Below are positions 21,567 to 34,559 of a stretch of 64,000 bases of DNA, one piece after another. The notes below the pieces were generated by a model. The model searched no databases and had not been told where the DNA came from. It saw only the letters and a list, made by a program, of their open reading frames with translations. Origin of the DNA: Tolypocladium sp. Sup5 PDA-1. Its lineage: Eukaryota; Ascomycota; Sordariomycetes; Hypocreales; Ophiocordycipitaceae. A program made the translations under genes and the position numbers. Positions within the stretch are counted from its first letter, which is position 1. Each line of letters begins with the position of its first letter. The stretch is taken from assembly GCA_000750105.3 (NCBI GenBank), contig JPHH03000004.1:558001-622000 (forward strand). The letters are read 5' to 3'.

Positions 21567-23837
21567 GCACTGCGGCCGTGTCGTGACATGACAAGAGGAA
21601 ATGAACAGGCCTTGATCTTCAAGGTTTGTCCAGCTTCTTATCCCACTTTGTTCGCTGTTGCCCAACCGACCAGCCCACTACCACGTCGAGCTTTGTTGGC
21701 CAGGCTGTGTGGTTGGAACAGGAGCTGTTGTCCCCTCCCAGTGACACAGGCGTGACTCAAGAGTGCCTGGAGCGGGTAGCAGTTCGATTGGAAGATATGG
21801 AGGTGGCACCCTACGGGATGCGCGGTGGGCAGCTGCTGGATCGACCAGTCAACCCGCATCCAGCGATCGAGAACAAGGGTTGTGAGCGATCGCGCATTTT
21901 GCACCCCCCTGTCGGTTACACTGAGCTTCGTTCCGGCATGTTGGAACCACGGGAACCACCTTGAACGCCATCCAGCAGCCATACGCCATGTTTGAGTCTT
22001 CACTCCGGTGTTGCGGGTACGGGTGGGATTCGCCACTGAGCCAGGTGACTTGGTGCGGACCGCTGATTGTCTTCCATTTGTCTGTAGACAGTAAGATAGG
22101 GAGGACACGCTGAGCTCCTGGACAGAGTCAACTGCTGGCGAAAAGCTTTGGCCAGGGAAACGCATGCCATACTGGGGCTATCCACGACGGTTGAGCAACA
22201 CACGCGAGTGCAACCATGTATGATGTAACCAATGATGTGTCGGACCGGATGAGCAGGTTCTGCCGACGAGAACCAACGTCTCGGTAACCTGCTGTCCAAC
22301 CACCAACTCACAGCACCATGATGGTAGGTGATGAGAGCATGTGGGGTAAGAGTGTGACAGGTTTTGTGCAACATTCTCTCTTGATGCTGCCCGTATATCT
22401 TCGGACTCGCCCACTTGAGCATGTCCTGTTGTGAACGTTGAAATGTGCATGACGGTTGGGAGGGGTATATGCGAACACTTGAATGAAACTCAAGGTGTTC
22501 AAAAAGAGAAAGAGCACGGCCATTGTTCAATGACTGTGCATACATCAGAGGAGACGTCCAGAAGAAGAAGAGCCGAGCCGAGGGAGTCAAGGCAGCATCG
22601 AGGATGCATCGGCGTGCCGTGAAGCTGTGGCTGCTCCCATCTCCCCACTTGGTTGAGACGCAGCCTGTCAATTGCCTCGAAGCAGCCACTCCACAATAGC
22701 CGTGGATAAGCATTGTGCTCAATATTCACGCAAGAGATGCGAGGCGGTGTTGGTGAGTGCGCTGTATGTACACTCTTGGTCCGTGTCGCAAGGCCGTGTA
22801 AGCTTGAGACCTACATGAGAAAACATGAATGAGCAGACGTTCAGCTTGCCCCGAGTCCAGGGAGGCGTGGAGGCCCGACGACCTGTCGCCTCATACAGAA
22901 TTGGTGGCGTGTGATGTCCATATCGAAGGGCTGCAGGTCAACTGTCGAATGCTTCTCCGGAGAGGTCTGGCGTGTCGAGTGTCGACCCAAGGTGAGATTC
23001 AGCAGAGATCCCGTTGGCACATCAAGCCGTTGCAGACTCGACAACTTGTGGCTCCAGCTGCGATTCCATGATGCATATGCAAGATGTGAGGGTGTAGGAG
23101 AGCACGGGGATGATATTTTGCAGAAGATAAAGACGAATGTAGTCCCCGCCTCTGCATGAGGTAATGAATGTGCCATGGTGGCATGGAGTCAACTTTCCTC
23201 CTCTGTCCTCAATTCGCTGTGGCTGCTGTGGGGCTCGTGGTTTCAGGGGATCCAGGGACAGTGCAGAGAAGTATGTACGAAGTAATACTGACCACTGTAC
23301 TCTGTACCTAAGCCCATGACGACACAGCGGGAAGGAACTGCGCCGCTCCTGCTTGGCATGAACAGCGATCAAATCCGTTACAACACCACCACTGCCCTTT
23401 CTATAGAGACATCTAATGCTCCACCAAGACTCTCGATGCCCTCAACACAACGCCATTTTTCTCCGTCAGTCGACACCGCGATGATGACAGGAACACCAAC
23501 AGCTTGGCCCGGTCCAGTTTCGCCGCCGCGGGTGTTCCCGATGCTTACGCCGCCGGCGCTTCTGGGGGTTGCCAGGGACAAGGACCCCTGTCTGGTCTTT
23601 GCTACGGCGCTTCCATGCATGCGATTGCTGCATGTCCACATCATCAATTAGGCTGTGCTCAGCCTCGTCTGCAGTCGAGCCCCAAGCCTGGAGACAGGAC
23701 GACGACCTCGGTGGATTGTCCCCAGCGCGCGACCAGCCACCACTGAGGAGTGCCTCGAACCGGTGCCAACATCGCCAATGTCTCCTCGATCTGTCGACTA
23801 CGGCCGTTAACTGCCCGCGGCAGCCGGCGCCAAAGAC

Positions 23838-23907
23838 AACTGACGACAGACGACGGACGACTGACGACTGACGAGCCCGACCAGCCCGACGAGAACAGCC
23901 CGACGAC
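23838..23907 (+). repeat. Degenerate GAC/GACTGAC-rich repeat
   Basis: About 70 bp built from variants of ACGAC and GACTGAC (for example CGACGGACGACTGACGAC), ending ~100 bp upstream of the next start codon. Probably 5' UTR or promoter simple sequence. Confidence 0.5.
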
Positions 23908-24006
23908 GGCTGCCAGCTACCATTGAACCGTTGTCCTCATTGGCCGGATACAAGTCTCAGCTACAACAACGGCCGCTCGGCTGCAAATACAGCGTAGACT
24001 GGCACC

Positions 24007-26280
24007 ATGGGGCTTAGCGACGAGCTGTTTGTGGCCGTGGTTGCCCTCATCGTCTCCGTCGTTGCGCTGTCGGCCACTTTCATGCAAGTGCTCCAGCAAT
24101 ACTATGCTTCCGCGTCGGGATACTCGCAGTGCAACGAAAAGGTCATGGGGAAATGGGCCAAGTCCAAATCGCGGCGATTCTCGTGGGAGGAGCTGCGGTT
24201 CGAGGTACATTTCGACGCCCCCGTCATCTTCGTCTCGCCTCCGAATAACGAGTCGGGCCCAATTCATGGTGCCGACATCTTCTTCCTGGATGGCACGCAA
24301 AAGAGCCTCGATGCCACCATGACGACCTCGGAGATGGACCCACGCAAGGAATACGAGCGAAAGTCGGTCAAAGAGAGGATTCACACAGCCGACCACGAGC
24401 GAGCTTCGTGGTTGATCTTGCTCTATGCCGTCCAACGCATGGAGGACAAATCTCGCGAATGGCAACAGGAGCAATACAAAGACCTCGGACCTCAAGCTCC
24501 CGAAAAGTACGGACTGCCGCCTGCGCCGCCTTCGCTCCAGGAAAGCCATACCTTGACGGTCGCCCTGCAGCGGAAACGCAAGAGCTGGGACACGATGCCA
24601 ACTTCGATCACCAAGCCCTACGCCACCACCACCATGTGCCATCTCATCGAGATGATGGCCGCCCTTGGCGTGTACTGGAAAGAGTTTGACCGCAAACGTG
24701 ACCGATATCGGGCCGAAGGCAACGGCTTCATGGTCCTAGGCGAAAGACTCAGCGAACTGGGTCTCATGTTCTCGTTCCAGGTATATGGCAAGTGCCACTT
24801 TGAGCGGAACCGCGTGATCCCGGTCGACGAGATCAAGGAACTGTGTTTTGGATACGTGCCGACCATCTACCGCGAGACGCTCGATCAGAGACGACTGGAG
24901 TTTCCCAGCGACGAGCCTCAAAACCTTAGCTCGCTACAGATGGCAAGCAGGAGTGAGATTGCCGAGACTCTGATTGTGATCGGGTGCAACAACAACACTG
25001 TCCAGTACTTTTTAAAGGAAAAGAGCAACACAACACATCTGTTCCCATGTAAGTTTCGTTAGACTGATTCCAATTGTTGGTCCGCTTACCTGACGCCGTT
25101 AGTGTCTTTCGAGATTCTAGGCATGCTGAGTCGCACGTTCCACATCGAGAACAGCTGCTTCACTTATATACCTAACCCGACTGCCGATCGTTGGGACAAG
25201 AGATCATTGTCCCTGGTCAAAATCATGGAGTCCTACAAGCAGCTGGCCGAGGTCCAGCTCCCCGGGGTCGCGCGAAATGCTGTCATTTATGGGCGGATTG
25301 CTCAGCACATGGAGGAAATCCTGGGCCACCATGTCGACGGGGATGTCGCCCATCGACTCCTCCTCTTCAATTCATTACACGCTGCACTTGACGATGCCGA
25401 CGAGGTCCTTACGGCAAGGAGCAAGGAAGCCAGCCAGAGCAATGCAGCTAAATCAGGCCGCCCGTCGATGCACCAGCGCGACAAGACGGCAGAAAAGGTT
25501 CCCAAGGAGAGCCCCGAAACTGACAAGCAAGGGCGACGGCGCGAAATGGTCCAAGATGTGCTACGCGCCCACATCCAAGAGGTCCTGCGATTGCTCAACG
25601 ATCGTGATGACCGAGGCTCCGACTCGCAGAGTCTACTCGTCCCCGATATGCCCCCGCCGTCACCTGGCGCCTCCCGATTTCCCGCCCTATACGGATCATC
25701 GCCGCCACGCTTTGAGGACATCAACGAGGAGAGCCCGGAATACCGACAGCAAAAGTATATGGAGGTGTACTTTCATGTGATACGGCGAAACGTGGTGCCG
25801 CATGCCAAGTTCTCAACCAACCGCAGAGCAAGCGTCAGCAAGGACTCCATTCACCGCCGAGCGAGCATCGCCGGTGCGCCCCCTGGCTTCGGCCTGAGGA
25901 AGCGTGGGACGGGTGGAACGCACGCCAGCGTAGCCATCCAGACGGACCCAGGCACAGTTAGGCCGAGCGTTCCGCTTCACGTTCTCGGAGGTGAGGTGGA
26001 CAAGCTGCCCACGAGCCCGCTGGAGCATGAGGTCGTGCCTGATGACGATGTCGGAGAGAACGGGGAGCCACTGCCGCCACAAGACACCGAGAGCGTTGAC
26101 GGGGATGGGCCGCCCGAACCTTCGTCTTTGGCTGACGAGCCGGTGTCCCATGACGATATCTGGTGCACGCTGGTGTTTAGGATGATCTGTTGGCTGATGC
26201 TGCATGATTTCAATAAGAAGGATGTCCAGGTGAGCAAGAGCGAACTCTTGGGGAGCCGGATGCCAGTGTATATTGCTTGA
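24007..26280 (+). CDS. Conserved fungal membrane-anchored protein (modin-like)
   Basis: CDS is join(24007..25048,25103..26280), 739 aa. A single hydrophobic segment lies at residues ~8-27 (VAVVALIVSVVALSATF), followed by the conserved-looking QQYYASASGYSQCNEKVMG and KWAKSKSRRFSWEELRFEV. The middle is mixed alpha/beta (DERASW-type helices, YGKCHFERNRVIPVDEIKEL). The C-terminal third is low complexity, rich in Pro, Asp and Glu, then a final conserved CTLVFRMICWLMLHDFNKKDVQ block. The 54-nt intron (GTAAGT, GTTAG) restores LFP-LSFEIL. I believe this is the family often labelled 'modin' in filamentous ascomycetes, but that name is from memory and tells little. Topology suggests an N-terminal anchor with a large cytosolic part. 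Function unknown. Confidence 0.85.
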
Positions 26281-28639
26281 TGGACATGGTTAGCATGGAT
26301 AAAGGAAGGAGATGGTATACACGATGGGCCTGGTTACCGTGGTATAAAGGAGGGAGACGGTATATGATTGCACATGGAGCAGGTTTTAATGGTTAGAGTG
26401 GTAGACCAAGGCGTGGCACACCATCCAGTGATGTCCTGGACGTTCTTGGCCAGCTGGCTTCGGGATATGGACTCCGGAGGGTTTTCAATGGAAATGCTTG
26501 TACTTGGGAAATACTGCGGCTGATGGAAGAGCACGAGATCACGAATCAACGTTTAGGTGACGTTCATAACGGCAACCCCGCGCTACTCCCACCGCGCGGG
26601 ATTTACGACCGACGTCATGATGAGTTTGCGCGCCTGTGCAGCCACATCAAGGCAGACGAGGGATGTGTGAGCTGCACTGTCAGTCTGACGTCTGACTGTG
26701 GCGAGCCTAGGGGCACACGATCTTGCCAAAGGATGTTTTTCTGGGCACGCTTCAGCCACGGCCCGGCATTTGCTGTGAAAGCGGGTCCGGAGGCTTGGCC
26801 GCGGAGCGCCAGAGACTAATAAAAGGCGAAAGCCGAAGAAGAGGCAAATAAAAAATGAATAGTGGAGGGCTTCTGGAAGACGTGGTGGTGGTGGTCCTCC
26901 GTCCCGCTGCGTCGCCGGCCGGTGCCGAGCCCGATGGCGGCTACGCTGTGATTGGCTGGCGCGCTACGGCGTCGGAGGCGGCACCTGTGGCACGCCCAGC
27001 TGCGCCTGATATCAGCGGCGGGAGCCCGAATTTCAGAAGGGGCCGTGCAGGTGTCTGAAGGAGAGTCGTGAGCGTGTCTCACAGGCCGTGAGGGCACTGG
27101 AATTGACGACGGGGGCCAGCGCTAGCCACTGTCACATTGCATGCGGCGCGTACGGAGTAGAACGTGTGTGTGACGAGGCGTGAGCGTCAAGTGTCTGTAT
27201 GCAGCAAGTCGTTGGCAGGTATGTCAAGTGCGCGGGGTGGAGGAGCATCGGCCCCCAAGCCAACGAGAATCGCCGATGCTGTGGTTGGCTGGCGACGTGG
27301 AGGAGCATCGAAATACCTGATTCTGCGTAGGTAGTCCGTACTTGGGTAGGGAATGGGACCGACTCGAGGTACGGGATGCCACGCCGTACGAAGTAGTCCG
27401 TAGACATGCTGCGTGTATTCGACTGCAAGAATGAGCAAATTGGAACAAAAGGGACTAGTCCGTATCCGTAGAAGCGGAACAAAGGGATATGGGGAGGCTG
27501 ACTGACTGTCGGGCTCAGTGTCGAGTGTACGAAGTACATGGGTCGCCAGCGATGGGAAGTGTGGGCTAGGGATGCCGCGTGCTAATAGTACCCTCACCGA
27601 GAGGGACGCCTTCACCTGTGCGGAGACGCTGTTCGTTACTCTTGAAGCGCCGTCTTGGTGTGCTTGTTGCGCGCCGTGCCGTCTTGCCGTGCCCCCCGTG
27701 TGTGCATGTGACGCGAGTTTCACTGTGCAGAGGAAACACGTTGCGCGAGTCTGTCTGTGCGAGCGTCTACCATCTGCGGCTGGAGGTTTGGATGCCCGCG
27801 GCGAAGTCATCTGTCTCACGTCCAACTCAAGGGCACAAAACCCATGGCAGGATCAGGTCTAGATCTGGCAAATAAATGTCTCCAGCGTGCGCACTCTGTG
27901 CAGAAAAAGGTGGACGCCAGTACACCAGAGGAGCTTCTTCTCCCTGGCGTTGCACAGTGATGGGGGCTGGTGTTGTATCAAAACCACCTACCGGACGGGA
28001 TGGCGACTGACGGGACGGCGCGGGCCTCCCTGGGCGGTTCGCTTGTAATACGGATAGATGTGATGTGTCTGCAGTCTGCAGCAGGGAGACTCAGCGAGTC
28101 CAACGCAAAGTCGCAACGGAGCAGCGGGTTCTTGTTGGCTCAACTTATCGACATGTTGGTACCAAAGCAGGGCATGTCGTGCCGACGGGATGCAATGAAT
28201 CGCGGGATCAAGTGCGGAGAACCCGGAAGCCCAGCGGCTGGAGCGTCGCTGGGAGCCGCGAATCCTGCCACTGACCCGCGCCCCCCTGCACCGTCCGCCT
28301 CCACTGGATCCTGTTCCCCGACGCGGCCAGGCGTGTCATGTCAGCCCAGCTCAGCTCACATCATCCATCCATCCATCTGGCCAGCGTTGACGACGACGCA
28401 AACTTGGTCGTGTTTGTCACACGTGCTGAACAGGAGAGATACAGAGCCACAGAGGCATGGACGAAGAATAAGAAAGAAAGCATTCGTTGAAGGCGCGAGT
28501 CGGGGCTGCCAAACGTGCCTTGTAAGCGAGGTGTCGGGTCGTCCGTGCTGGGTTGGGGCTTGGCTGACTTATCAGCGCCCTGCTTCCTTCCACCTTAGCG
28601 GTCGGCGTCTCCTTTTGCCGGGCGTCGTGCCAGTTTTTT

Positions 28640-28670
<31 letters not shown>

Positions 28671-28944
28671 CGCTGCCTCCTCTCCCGTCGGAGCACCACC
28701 AGAGTCCAGCACCACCACCACCACCCATCCATCCATCCATCCACTCCCAGCGCGAGGCTTACCTCACGCGCTTCCCCCCTTCATCGACACCGCAAAAACC
28801 CTTCGAGCACAGGCACATCGGTACGCTGCATCTTCCATCGTCGTCCGCAACACCCTCGCCTGGCCTCGACTGGCCGCGTTGCAACGATCCCAATCCCTCT
28901 CCCTCACCCGCCCGCCGGCTGAGGCCCTCTGCCTCGCGCCCCCC
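26281..28944. other. 2.7-kb intergenic region upstream of CDC4
   Basis: No convincing gene. It holds several copies of the TACGGAGTA/TACGAAGTA motif (27151, 27331, 27385, 27529), a 14-bp direct repeat GTGGAGGAGCATCG (near 27237 and 27297), CCG/GCC trinucleotides (~28645-28675), and CAC and CATC microsatellites (~28707-28745). The 28500-28944 stretch is pyrimidine-rich and probably a long CDC4 5' leader. Confidence 0.4.
28645..28676 (+). repeat. GCC trinucleotide microsatellite
   Basis: About ten GCC/CCG units in the presumed 5' leader of the Cdc4 gene, followed ~60 bp later by (CAC)n and (CATC)n tracts. Confidence 0.7.
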
Positions 28945-31900
28945 ATGACGCCCTCGCCCTCGCCTGCCAGCCAGGCCGGAGAGCCGCGGCGTCCCAGGAG
29001 CGCCAAGGCGGTGTCGGTCAACATTTCCGATGCCTCATCGCAGGGCCAGAACGCGGGCCGCCGCTTCCAGCTCCAGGTCAGCGAGTGCGTCGAGACCAAG
29101 ACGGTCACCACCACCACCCGCCTCACCCGCAAGTTCCCCCAGGTCTTTGTCCGTGACCCGACCCCGCTTGCAGGCCTCGACACCAAGGAGTACCCGCTGG
29201 CCACGAAGCCGACGCCGCCCGAGCTGCTGGAGTTCCAGTACAACATGCCCGACGACGAGATGGACTACGACGACGCCGATGTTGACGATGTGGCCCTCGA
29301 TGGGGGCGTCGTTGGACCCGTGAGTTTAGCCCCCAGTTGGGAAAGGCCCCCCTCCCCTGCTGACACCGATGCAGCAGATGAAGCAAATCACCAGCGGTGC
29401 AATCACGCCCACGGCCGTGAAGCTGGAGCCTCTTCCTCTCGAGATGCCTGCCCTGAGCAGGGCGAGTCGTCAACCTACCCGCTCTCCCTCCGAAGCGTAC
29501 CCCCGACGCACGCGAACGACACGTGCCAGCCTGGCCGAGTCCCCAACCACCGCCGCACCCGTGTCACAGTCCACTACCGCGTCCTTCTTCAGACCCTCCC
29601 AGAGACTCGCTCGGTCGTCCAACCTGCACGCCGTCTCCGATAAGCTGCGACGTTCGGTCATCCAAGGTGGCACCACCGCCAATGGAGACGGCAGCGGCAG
29701 CAGTACTGGCAGCAGCCGCCGTGGCGCCGGCGACCGCATCGTCCGGGGCTGTTACGGCGTCCTGGCTACTCCCGACACGTCTGAGCTGGCAGGCACATCC
29801 TCCTCGGAACGGCCATCCCGGCGACGCTCGGTGCAGCTGGATCGCCTCCAGAACTCGCCCCCAGAGTCGGCTCCTACCACGTCTCAGCCTGCCATGTGCG
29901 ACGCCGCGAGCCCGTCGGGCAGCGACTCGCACACCGTCTTCAGCAGCACCGTGGCCACGCCGCCCATCACCGACGCCGACGCAGAGCCCTTTGCCGATGT
30001 CGACGAGTCCCTGCAGCAGTCGGTCCGCGCCCTGCACCACCGACCCGCCGTTGACGTTGTTGCCGCCCAGGATGCCAGTCTTCCTAGTCCGAGATTATCC
30101 CCAACCTTGGCCGCTTCCCAGCTGCACTCTGCCGACCACGACGACGATGCGAGTGCCAGCTTTCAGACGTCGCTGACGGAGCAGAGCTCCTGGATGGACG
30201 AGTCTCAGGTGAAGCAGGAGGGCGATGCCATGGATATGTCTGTATACCAGGACCCAGACGACAACTGCCTCGTGAAGCGTTTCGACTCGGCCGCTGGCTC
30301 CCCCGTCGTCCTCGACACGCAGACACTGCTCGAGGCGTTTGACTCGATGAAGACGGAGATGAAGACATTTATGATGTATCAGTTCCTCCGCCGGTGTCCC
30401 CGATCGACCCTGCGCGTCATCGCCGATGCCGTCAATCCCGCACTCAAGTGCGACTTTCTTCGGCAGTTGCCCCTGGAACTGGCTTATCACGTTCTGTCTT
30501 ATCTAGACTGTCGGGACTTGTGCCGCGCGGCCCAGGTATCCAAGCACTGGCGGAACATTGTCGACCGCAACGAGACGGGCTGGAACGCCCTCTTTGAGCG
30601 GGACGGATTCACTCTCCCGCCTGGCGAGCTGAACAAGGGCATCATCCAGGGCTGGGGCTGGCAGGATCCGGTTGGTGCCGCGGGCTACGAGAGAGACCTG
30701 AGCATGCAGGGCCGCCTGACGTCGTCCGAGTTTGAACTCACCCGAAATCTGCGGCACGACATTGCACCCAAGTCGAGAACCTCGAAGCGGAAGCGCGGCC
30801 TCAACACCTACTCGGCCTCGGAACGATCAAAGCGACGAGCGGCCGCCCAGGAATCCACCGCCTCCCGCGAAGCGACGGCCCAAGTCGAAGTCAGGCAGCA
30901 CAAGTCCGAAGGCCCGCTGTCCGCCGCTAATGCCGCCGCCGCCGCCGTTCCCGACCCCCAGCTGGGCCTGCCCAGCCTGCGCCAGCTTCATCTCTTCAAG
31001 TCGCTCTATCGCCGGCACTACATGATCCGCCGCAGCTGGACCAGCGGCGACGTGAAGCCGGCGCACGTAGCCTTTGCTGCGCATCCCCGCCACGTCATCA
31101 CGTGCCTGCAGTTCGACGACGACAAGCTCATCACGGGAAGCGACGACACGCTGATTCACATCTACGACACCAAGACGGGCAAGCTGCGAAAGAAGCTCGA
31201 GGGGCACGAGGGCGGCGTGTGGGCCCTGCAGTACGAGGGCAACATCTTGGTCTCCGGCTCTACCGATCGATCGGTACGCGTGTGGGACATTGAACGGGGC
31301 CTCTGCCAACAGGTATTCTACGGGCACACTAGTACTGTCCGCTGCCTGCAGATCCTCATGCCCACGGAGACCGGCAGGGACTCAAGTGGCCGCGCCGTCA
31401 TGCAGCCGGAGAAGCCGCTGATCATCACGGGCTCCCGCGACAGTCAGCTGCGGGTCTGGCGGCTGCCCGAGGTTGGATCGCGCCGATATATCCAGACGCA
31501 CCCCCCGGCTCAGGAGTCGGACTGCCCGTACTTTATCCGTGTCCTCGGCGGCCACACGCACTCGGTTCGTGCCATTTCGGCCCACGGCGACACGCTCGTC
31601 AGCGGCTCCTACGACAGCACGGTTCGGGTCTGGCGCATCAGCACCGGCGAGGCGGTGCACGTCCTCCGCGGACATGCGCAAAAGGTGTACTCTGTTGTGC
31701 TCGACCACGAGCGCAACCGCTGCATCTCGGGATCCATGGACTCGCACGTCAAGATATGGGACCTGACCACGGGCGCGTGCCTCCACACCCTCGAGGGACA
31801 CAGCCTCCTGGTTGGGCTTTTGGACCTGCGCGACGACCGACTGGTGTCTGCCGCGGCGGACTCGACGCTCCGGATATGGGATCCCGAGAACGGCCGATGC

Positions 31901-32283
31901 AGGCATACGCTCATGGCTCACACCGGAGCCATCACCTGCTTCCAACACGATGGGCGAAAAGTCATTAGCGGTAGCGAAAAGACTGTCAAGATGTGGGACG
32001 TGCGGACCGGGGAGTGTGTCCAGGACCTGTTGACGGATTTGAGCGGCGTGTGGCAGGTCAAGTTTGATGGAAGGAGATGCGTGGCAGCTGTCCAGCGTGA
32101 CCAGCTGACCTACGTCGAAGTATGATGCCCAACGTTGACTGGTTTTGACATTTGCTGACACTGTGGGTACAGATCCTGGACTTTGGAGCGATCCGAGACG
32201 GCCAGCCACCCGAGGACCTGGGCAAACGCATCCTGCTTAACGAGCATGAGGTGCGAGAGATTACCGACGACGGCCCTGCGTAG
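28945..32283 (+). CDS. CDC4: Cdc4-type F-box/WD40 protein, SCF ubiquitin ligase
   Basis: CDS is join(28945..29319,29375..32119,32173..32283), 1076 aa. The protein is the substrate receptor of an SCF E3 ligase, marking phosphorylated cell-cycle regulators for degradation in the nucleus. A long disordered Ser/Thr/Pro region comes first, then a pre-F-box helix (LEAFDSMKTEMKTFMMYQF), an F-box at ~484-530 (FLRQLPLELAYHVLSYLDCRDL), basic putative NLS stretches (SRTSKRKRG, ERSKRRAAA), and seven to eight WD40 blades (~690-1035; LVSGSTDRSVRVWDIERG, LVSGSYDSTVRVWRIS, CISGSMDSHVKIWDLTTG). Blade order and the ending LDFGAIRDG match fungal Cdc4. Intron 1 ends in a CAGCAG tandem acceptor, so the second exon may begin at 29375 or 29378 (one Gln more or less). 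Intron 2 is 53 nt (GTATGA...TACAG). Confidence 0.92.
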
Positions 32284-32805
32284 AGATACGAGGCGGCATA
32301 AACAAGTGAAAGCAGTATAACACACGACATGATGGAAGGAATGCATATGCAAGATTGCTGCGAACAAAGTTCTCCAACAAGAACAGGCGACACGAGCTAC
32401 CGATTGGCGTTTGCAAAATCTTTGGCCACGGAAGGGTTCTCCTGCACGCTCAGGAGCGGTTTCGGAGTTTGGCGTCCGAGGTCCGGACTGGTGGGAGGCA
32501 TATATACCTTTGAAGTTTCATCTCTTTTAATTTTGCTCATCTGCCCCCACCAGCACTGAGGCAAGCTGATCATGGCACGAAGCAGGAGACGTCGACGCGA
32601 CGGGTGAGGGTACTAGGCATTGCTTGGAGCATAGAGTTAGGTGTACATGGCCGTGTACAAGTGATGACATTCAACATCTGGCACTCTTGGGAAATGTGAT
32701 GTCAATGAAATTGTGAATGTAGTGGCGGTGACTGAGTCTCGCGTTGCTGGCCTGTGGTTGCAAGTGCGGAACCCCCCGAAAGATCTGACACAGCCAACAG
32801 CGCCT
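32284..32805. other. Convergent intergenic spacer
   Basis: 3' flanks of the Cdc4 gene (+) and the serine hydrolase gene (-). Nothing else identified. Confidence 0.4.
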
Positions 32806-34559
32806 TTACGCCTTAATCTTGGTGAATGTGACGTTGCCCTCAAACTGCGACCCGGCCATCCATTTCATCTTCAACGCTGAAGGCTTTCCGTCGTCTCCCT
32901 TTGCAAATTCAACCGGGTGGAACTGTCCAGGGTGGTCCATATCCTCCAGCCAGGATTCACATGCAATCCAGTTGTCGCCAAAGACATGTCGGAACCGCAG
33001 CCCATAGCTCCACGTCATATCTGGGCGTTCTGCGATGAGGGTCTTCTCCTTGCCGGCATCAATACGAAGTGTCATTTTCCCGTACCCTTCGTCCGAGTAT
33101 ATACCCTCCATGTCGCTCATGCCGAAAGAGGGGTCCGATGGGTCTGTGGGACGATCCGGGTAGATGCTATTCACCGCTCTGTTGAAAAGTTCTTTGGGTC
33201 CTTGTCTACCCGAGCGGCTGGGTTGTCTGGTGTTAGCCCGTTGATCTTGCCACAACTGGCTGGGGACGAACCTAGCAGTGGTATTGAGGAGCTCATTCTC
33301 CGGGATGTTAAACTTATCCGCAATTAGCTTCCAGGAGAGATCGCCTATGGCGGTTGATGCTTCATCCGAATTTGAGAACATGACGAAGCCGAACTTGTCG
33401 TCGGGGAACCAGAAGACTTGTGCCTTGAATCCAATCATGCTCCCGTCGTGCCGGTAGACAACTTTTCCTCTGAATGTACTCCGATACCAGCCCAGCCCGT
33501 AGAGATTAACGTCGAGATTGCCGCTCGGTAGCGGATACTCAATCACTCTCGGCGTCCGGATATCCTCGTGTATGCTCTCGGAGAAGAGCTGCGTCTCGTT
33601 GAGGAGGCCTTGTATCCACTTTGCGTAGTCGCGCACGTTTGAGATGACGGCCGCCGCGCCGCTCAAGTCGGTAACGGGCATGTAAGCGGTCTTTTTATGT
33701 TCCCCGGTCTCGTTGATCCAGAGATATCCGGTGGCGAGCTGCTCCGGTGCTTTCTTGGCCTCCTCTAAGCTGAAGTAGGTGGATTTCATGCCGAGCGGGT
33801 CCCATATCAGCTCCCTCATCACCTGCTTGAGCTCCTTCTTCGTAACCGTCTCGATGACGTGGGAGAGCGTGATGTACATGTAGTTGCTGTAAATAACCTT
33901 GGTTCGCGGTTCGTTGACAAAAGGCAGGTTCCGCATATTGCGGACGATGTCCCGCAGAGACAGCGGCGCCCCATCCTTCTCCCGCATCAGGGACCGGTCA
34001 TGGCGAGGCAGCCCGGTGCGGTGGCTGACGGCATCTTCGAGCGTGATGTGGTTCGTTGCCCACTGATCCTGGAGGACAAGGTCGTCCTTTAGAATAGACG
34101 AGAGCGTGGTTGACCACTTCTTTGCCAGCGCCTCGTGTGAACCGTTCTGTATAAGGGCGGAAAGGCAGGCGGCGGTTTGGGCCTTGGTGGTCGAACCGGC
34201 GTAAAACAGGGTGTCTGCGGTGACTTTCGTGTCAGGCAAGGCCGAGTACCCGTAGCCCTAAAGGGATGAAGGTGAGCAACTGCGTACGTTCGACAAGAAA
34301 CAACCCAGAGAAGGAAGTGGTTGAGCGCACGCACCTCGGTAAATACATCCTGGCCATCAACTACGGCAATGGCCATTCCCGGGATTTTCCAGTAATCCAT
34401 GTTGTCCTTGACGAACTTGGCGAACTCGCTGTTAAGGGGGTTCTTGCCGGCCGAGCTGTTCGTGCCGTCCCTCGTCACGATACGGGCACTAACATGGTCT
34501 ATCGACGCGATGTTGACCACGAGGCCAACGGCGAGGACGAGACGCTGAAATCGGCCCAT
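32806..34559 (-). CDS. Secreted beta-lactamase-fold serine hydrolase
   Basis: CDS is complement(join(32806..34257,34335..34559)), 558 aa. A signal peptide (MGRFQRLVLAVGLVVNIASI) precedes a class C beta-lactamase/esterase fold. The SxxK pair is Ser97-Lys100 in YAGSTTKA, the second element YSN in VIYSNYMYITL, and the third HxG in YRHDGSMIG. A C-terminal beta-domain of the kind often attached to this family follows (GIYSDEGYGKMTLRID ... HPGQFHPVEFAKGDDG). The 77-nt intron (GTGCGT...TTTAG) restores VFTE-GYGYSALPDT. Fungal members act as esterases, transesterases or D-amino-peptidases and rarely as true beta-lactamases; the substrate is unknown. The signal peptide implies export. The start is the first in-frame ATG. 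Confidence 0.9.

Larger units (their letters stand above)
21475..24006. other. 2.5-kb gene-poor intergenic region
   Basis: Divergent region between the O-methyltransferase (-) and the membrane-anchored protein (+). Short ORFs on both strands around 23300-23650 lack any recognisable pattern. Contains one GTACGAAGTA motif at 23275 and a degenerate GAC-rich repeat at 23838-23907. I see no gene. Confidence 0.4.
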
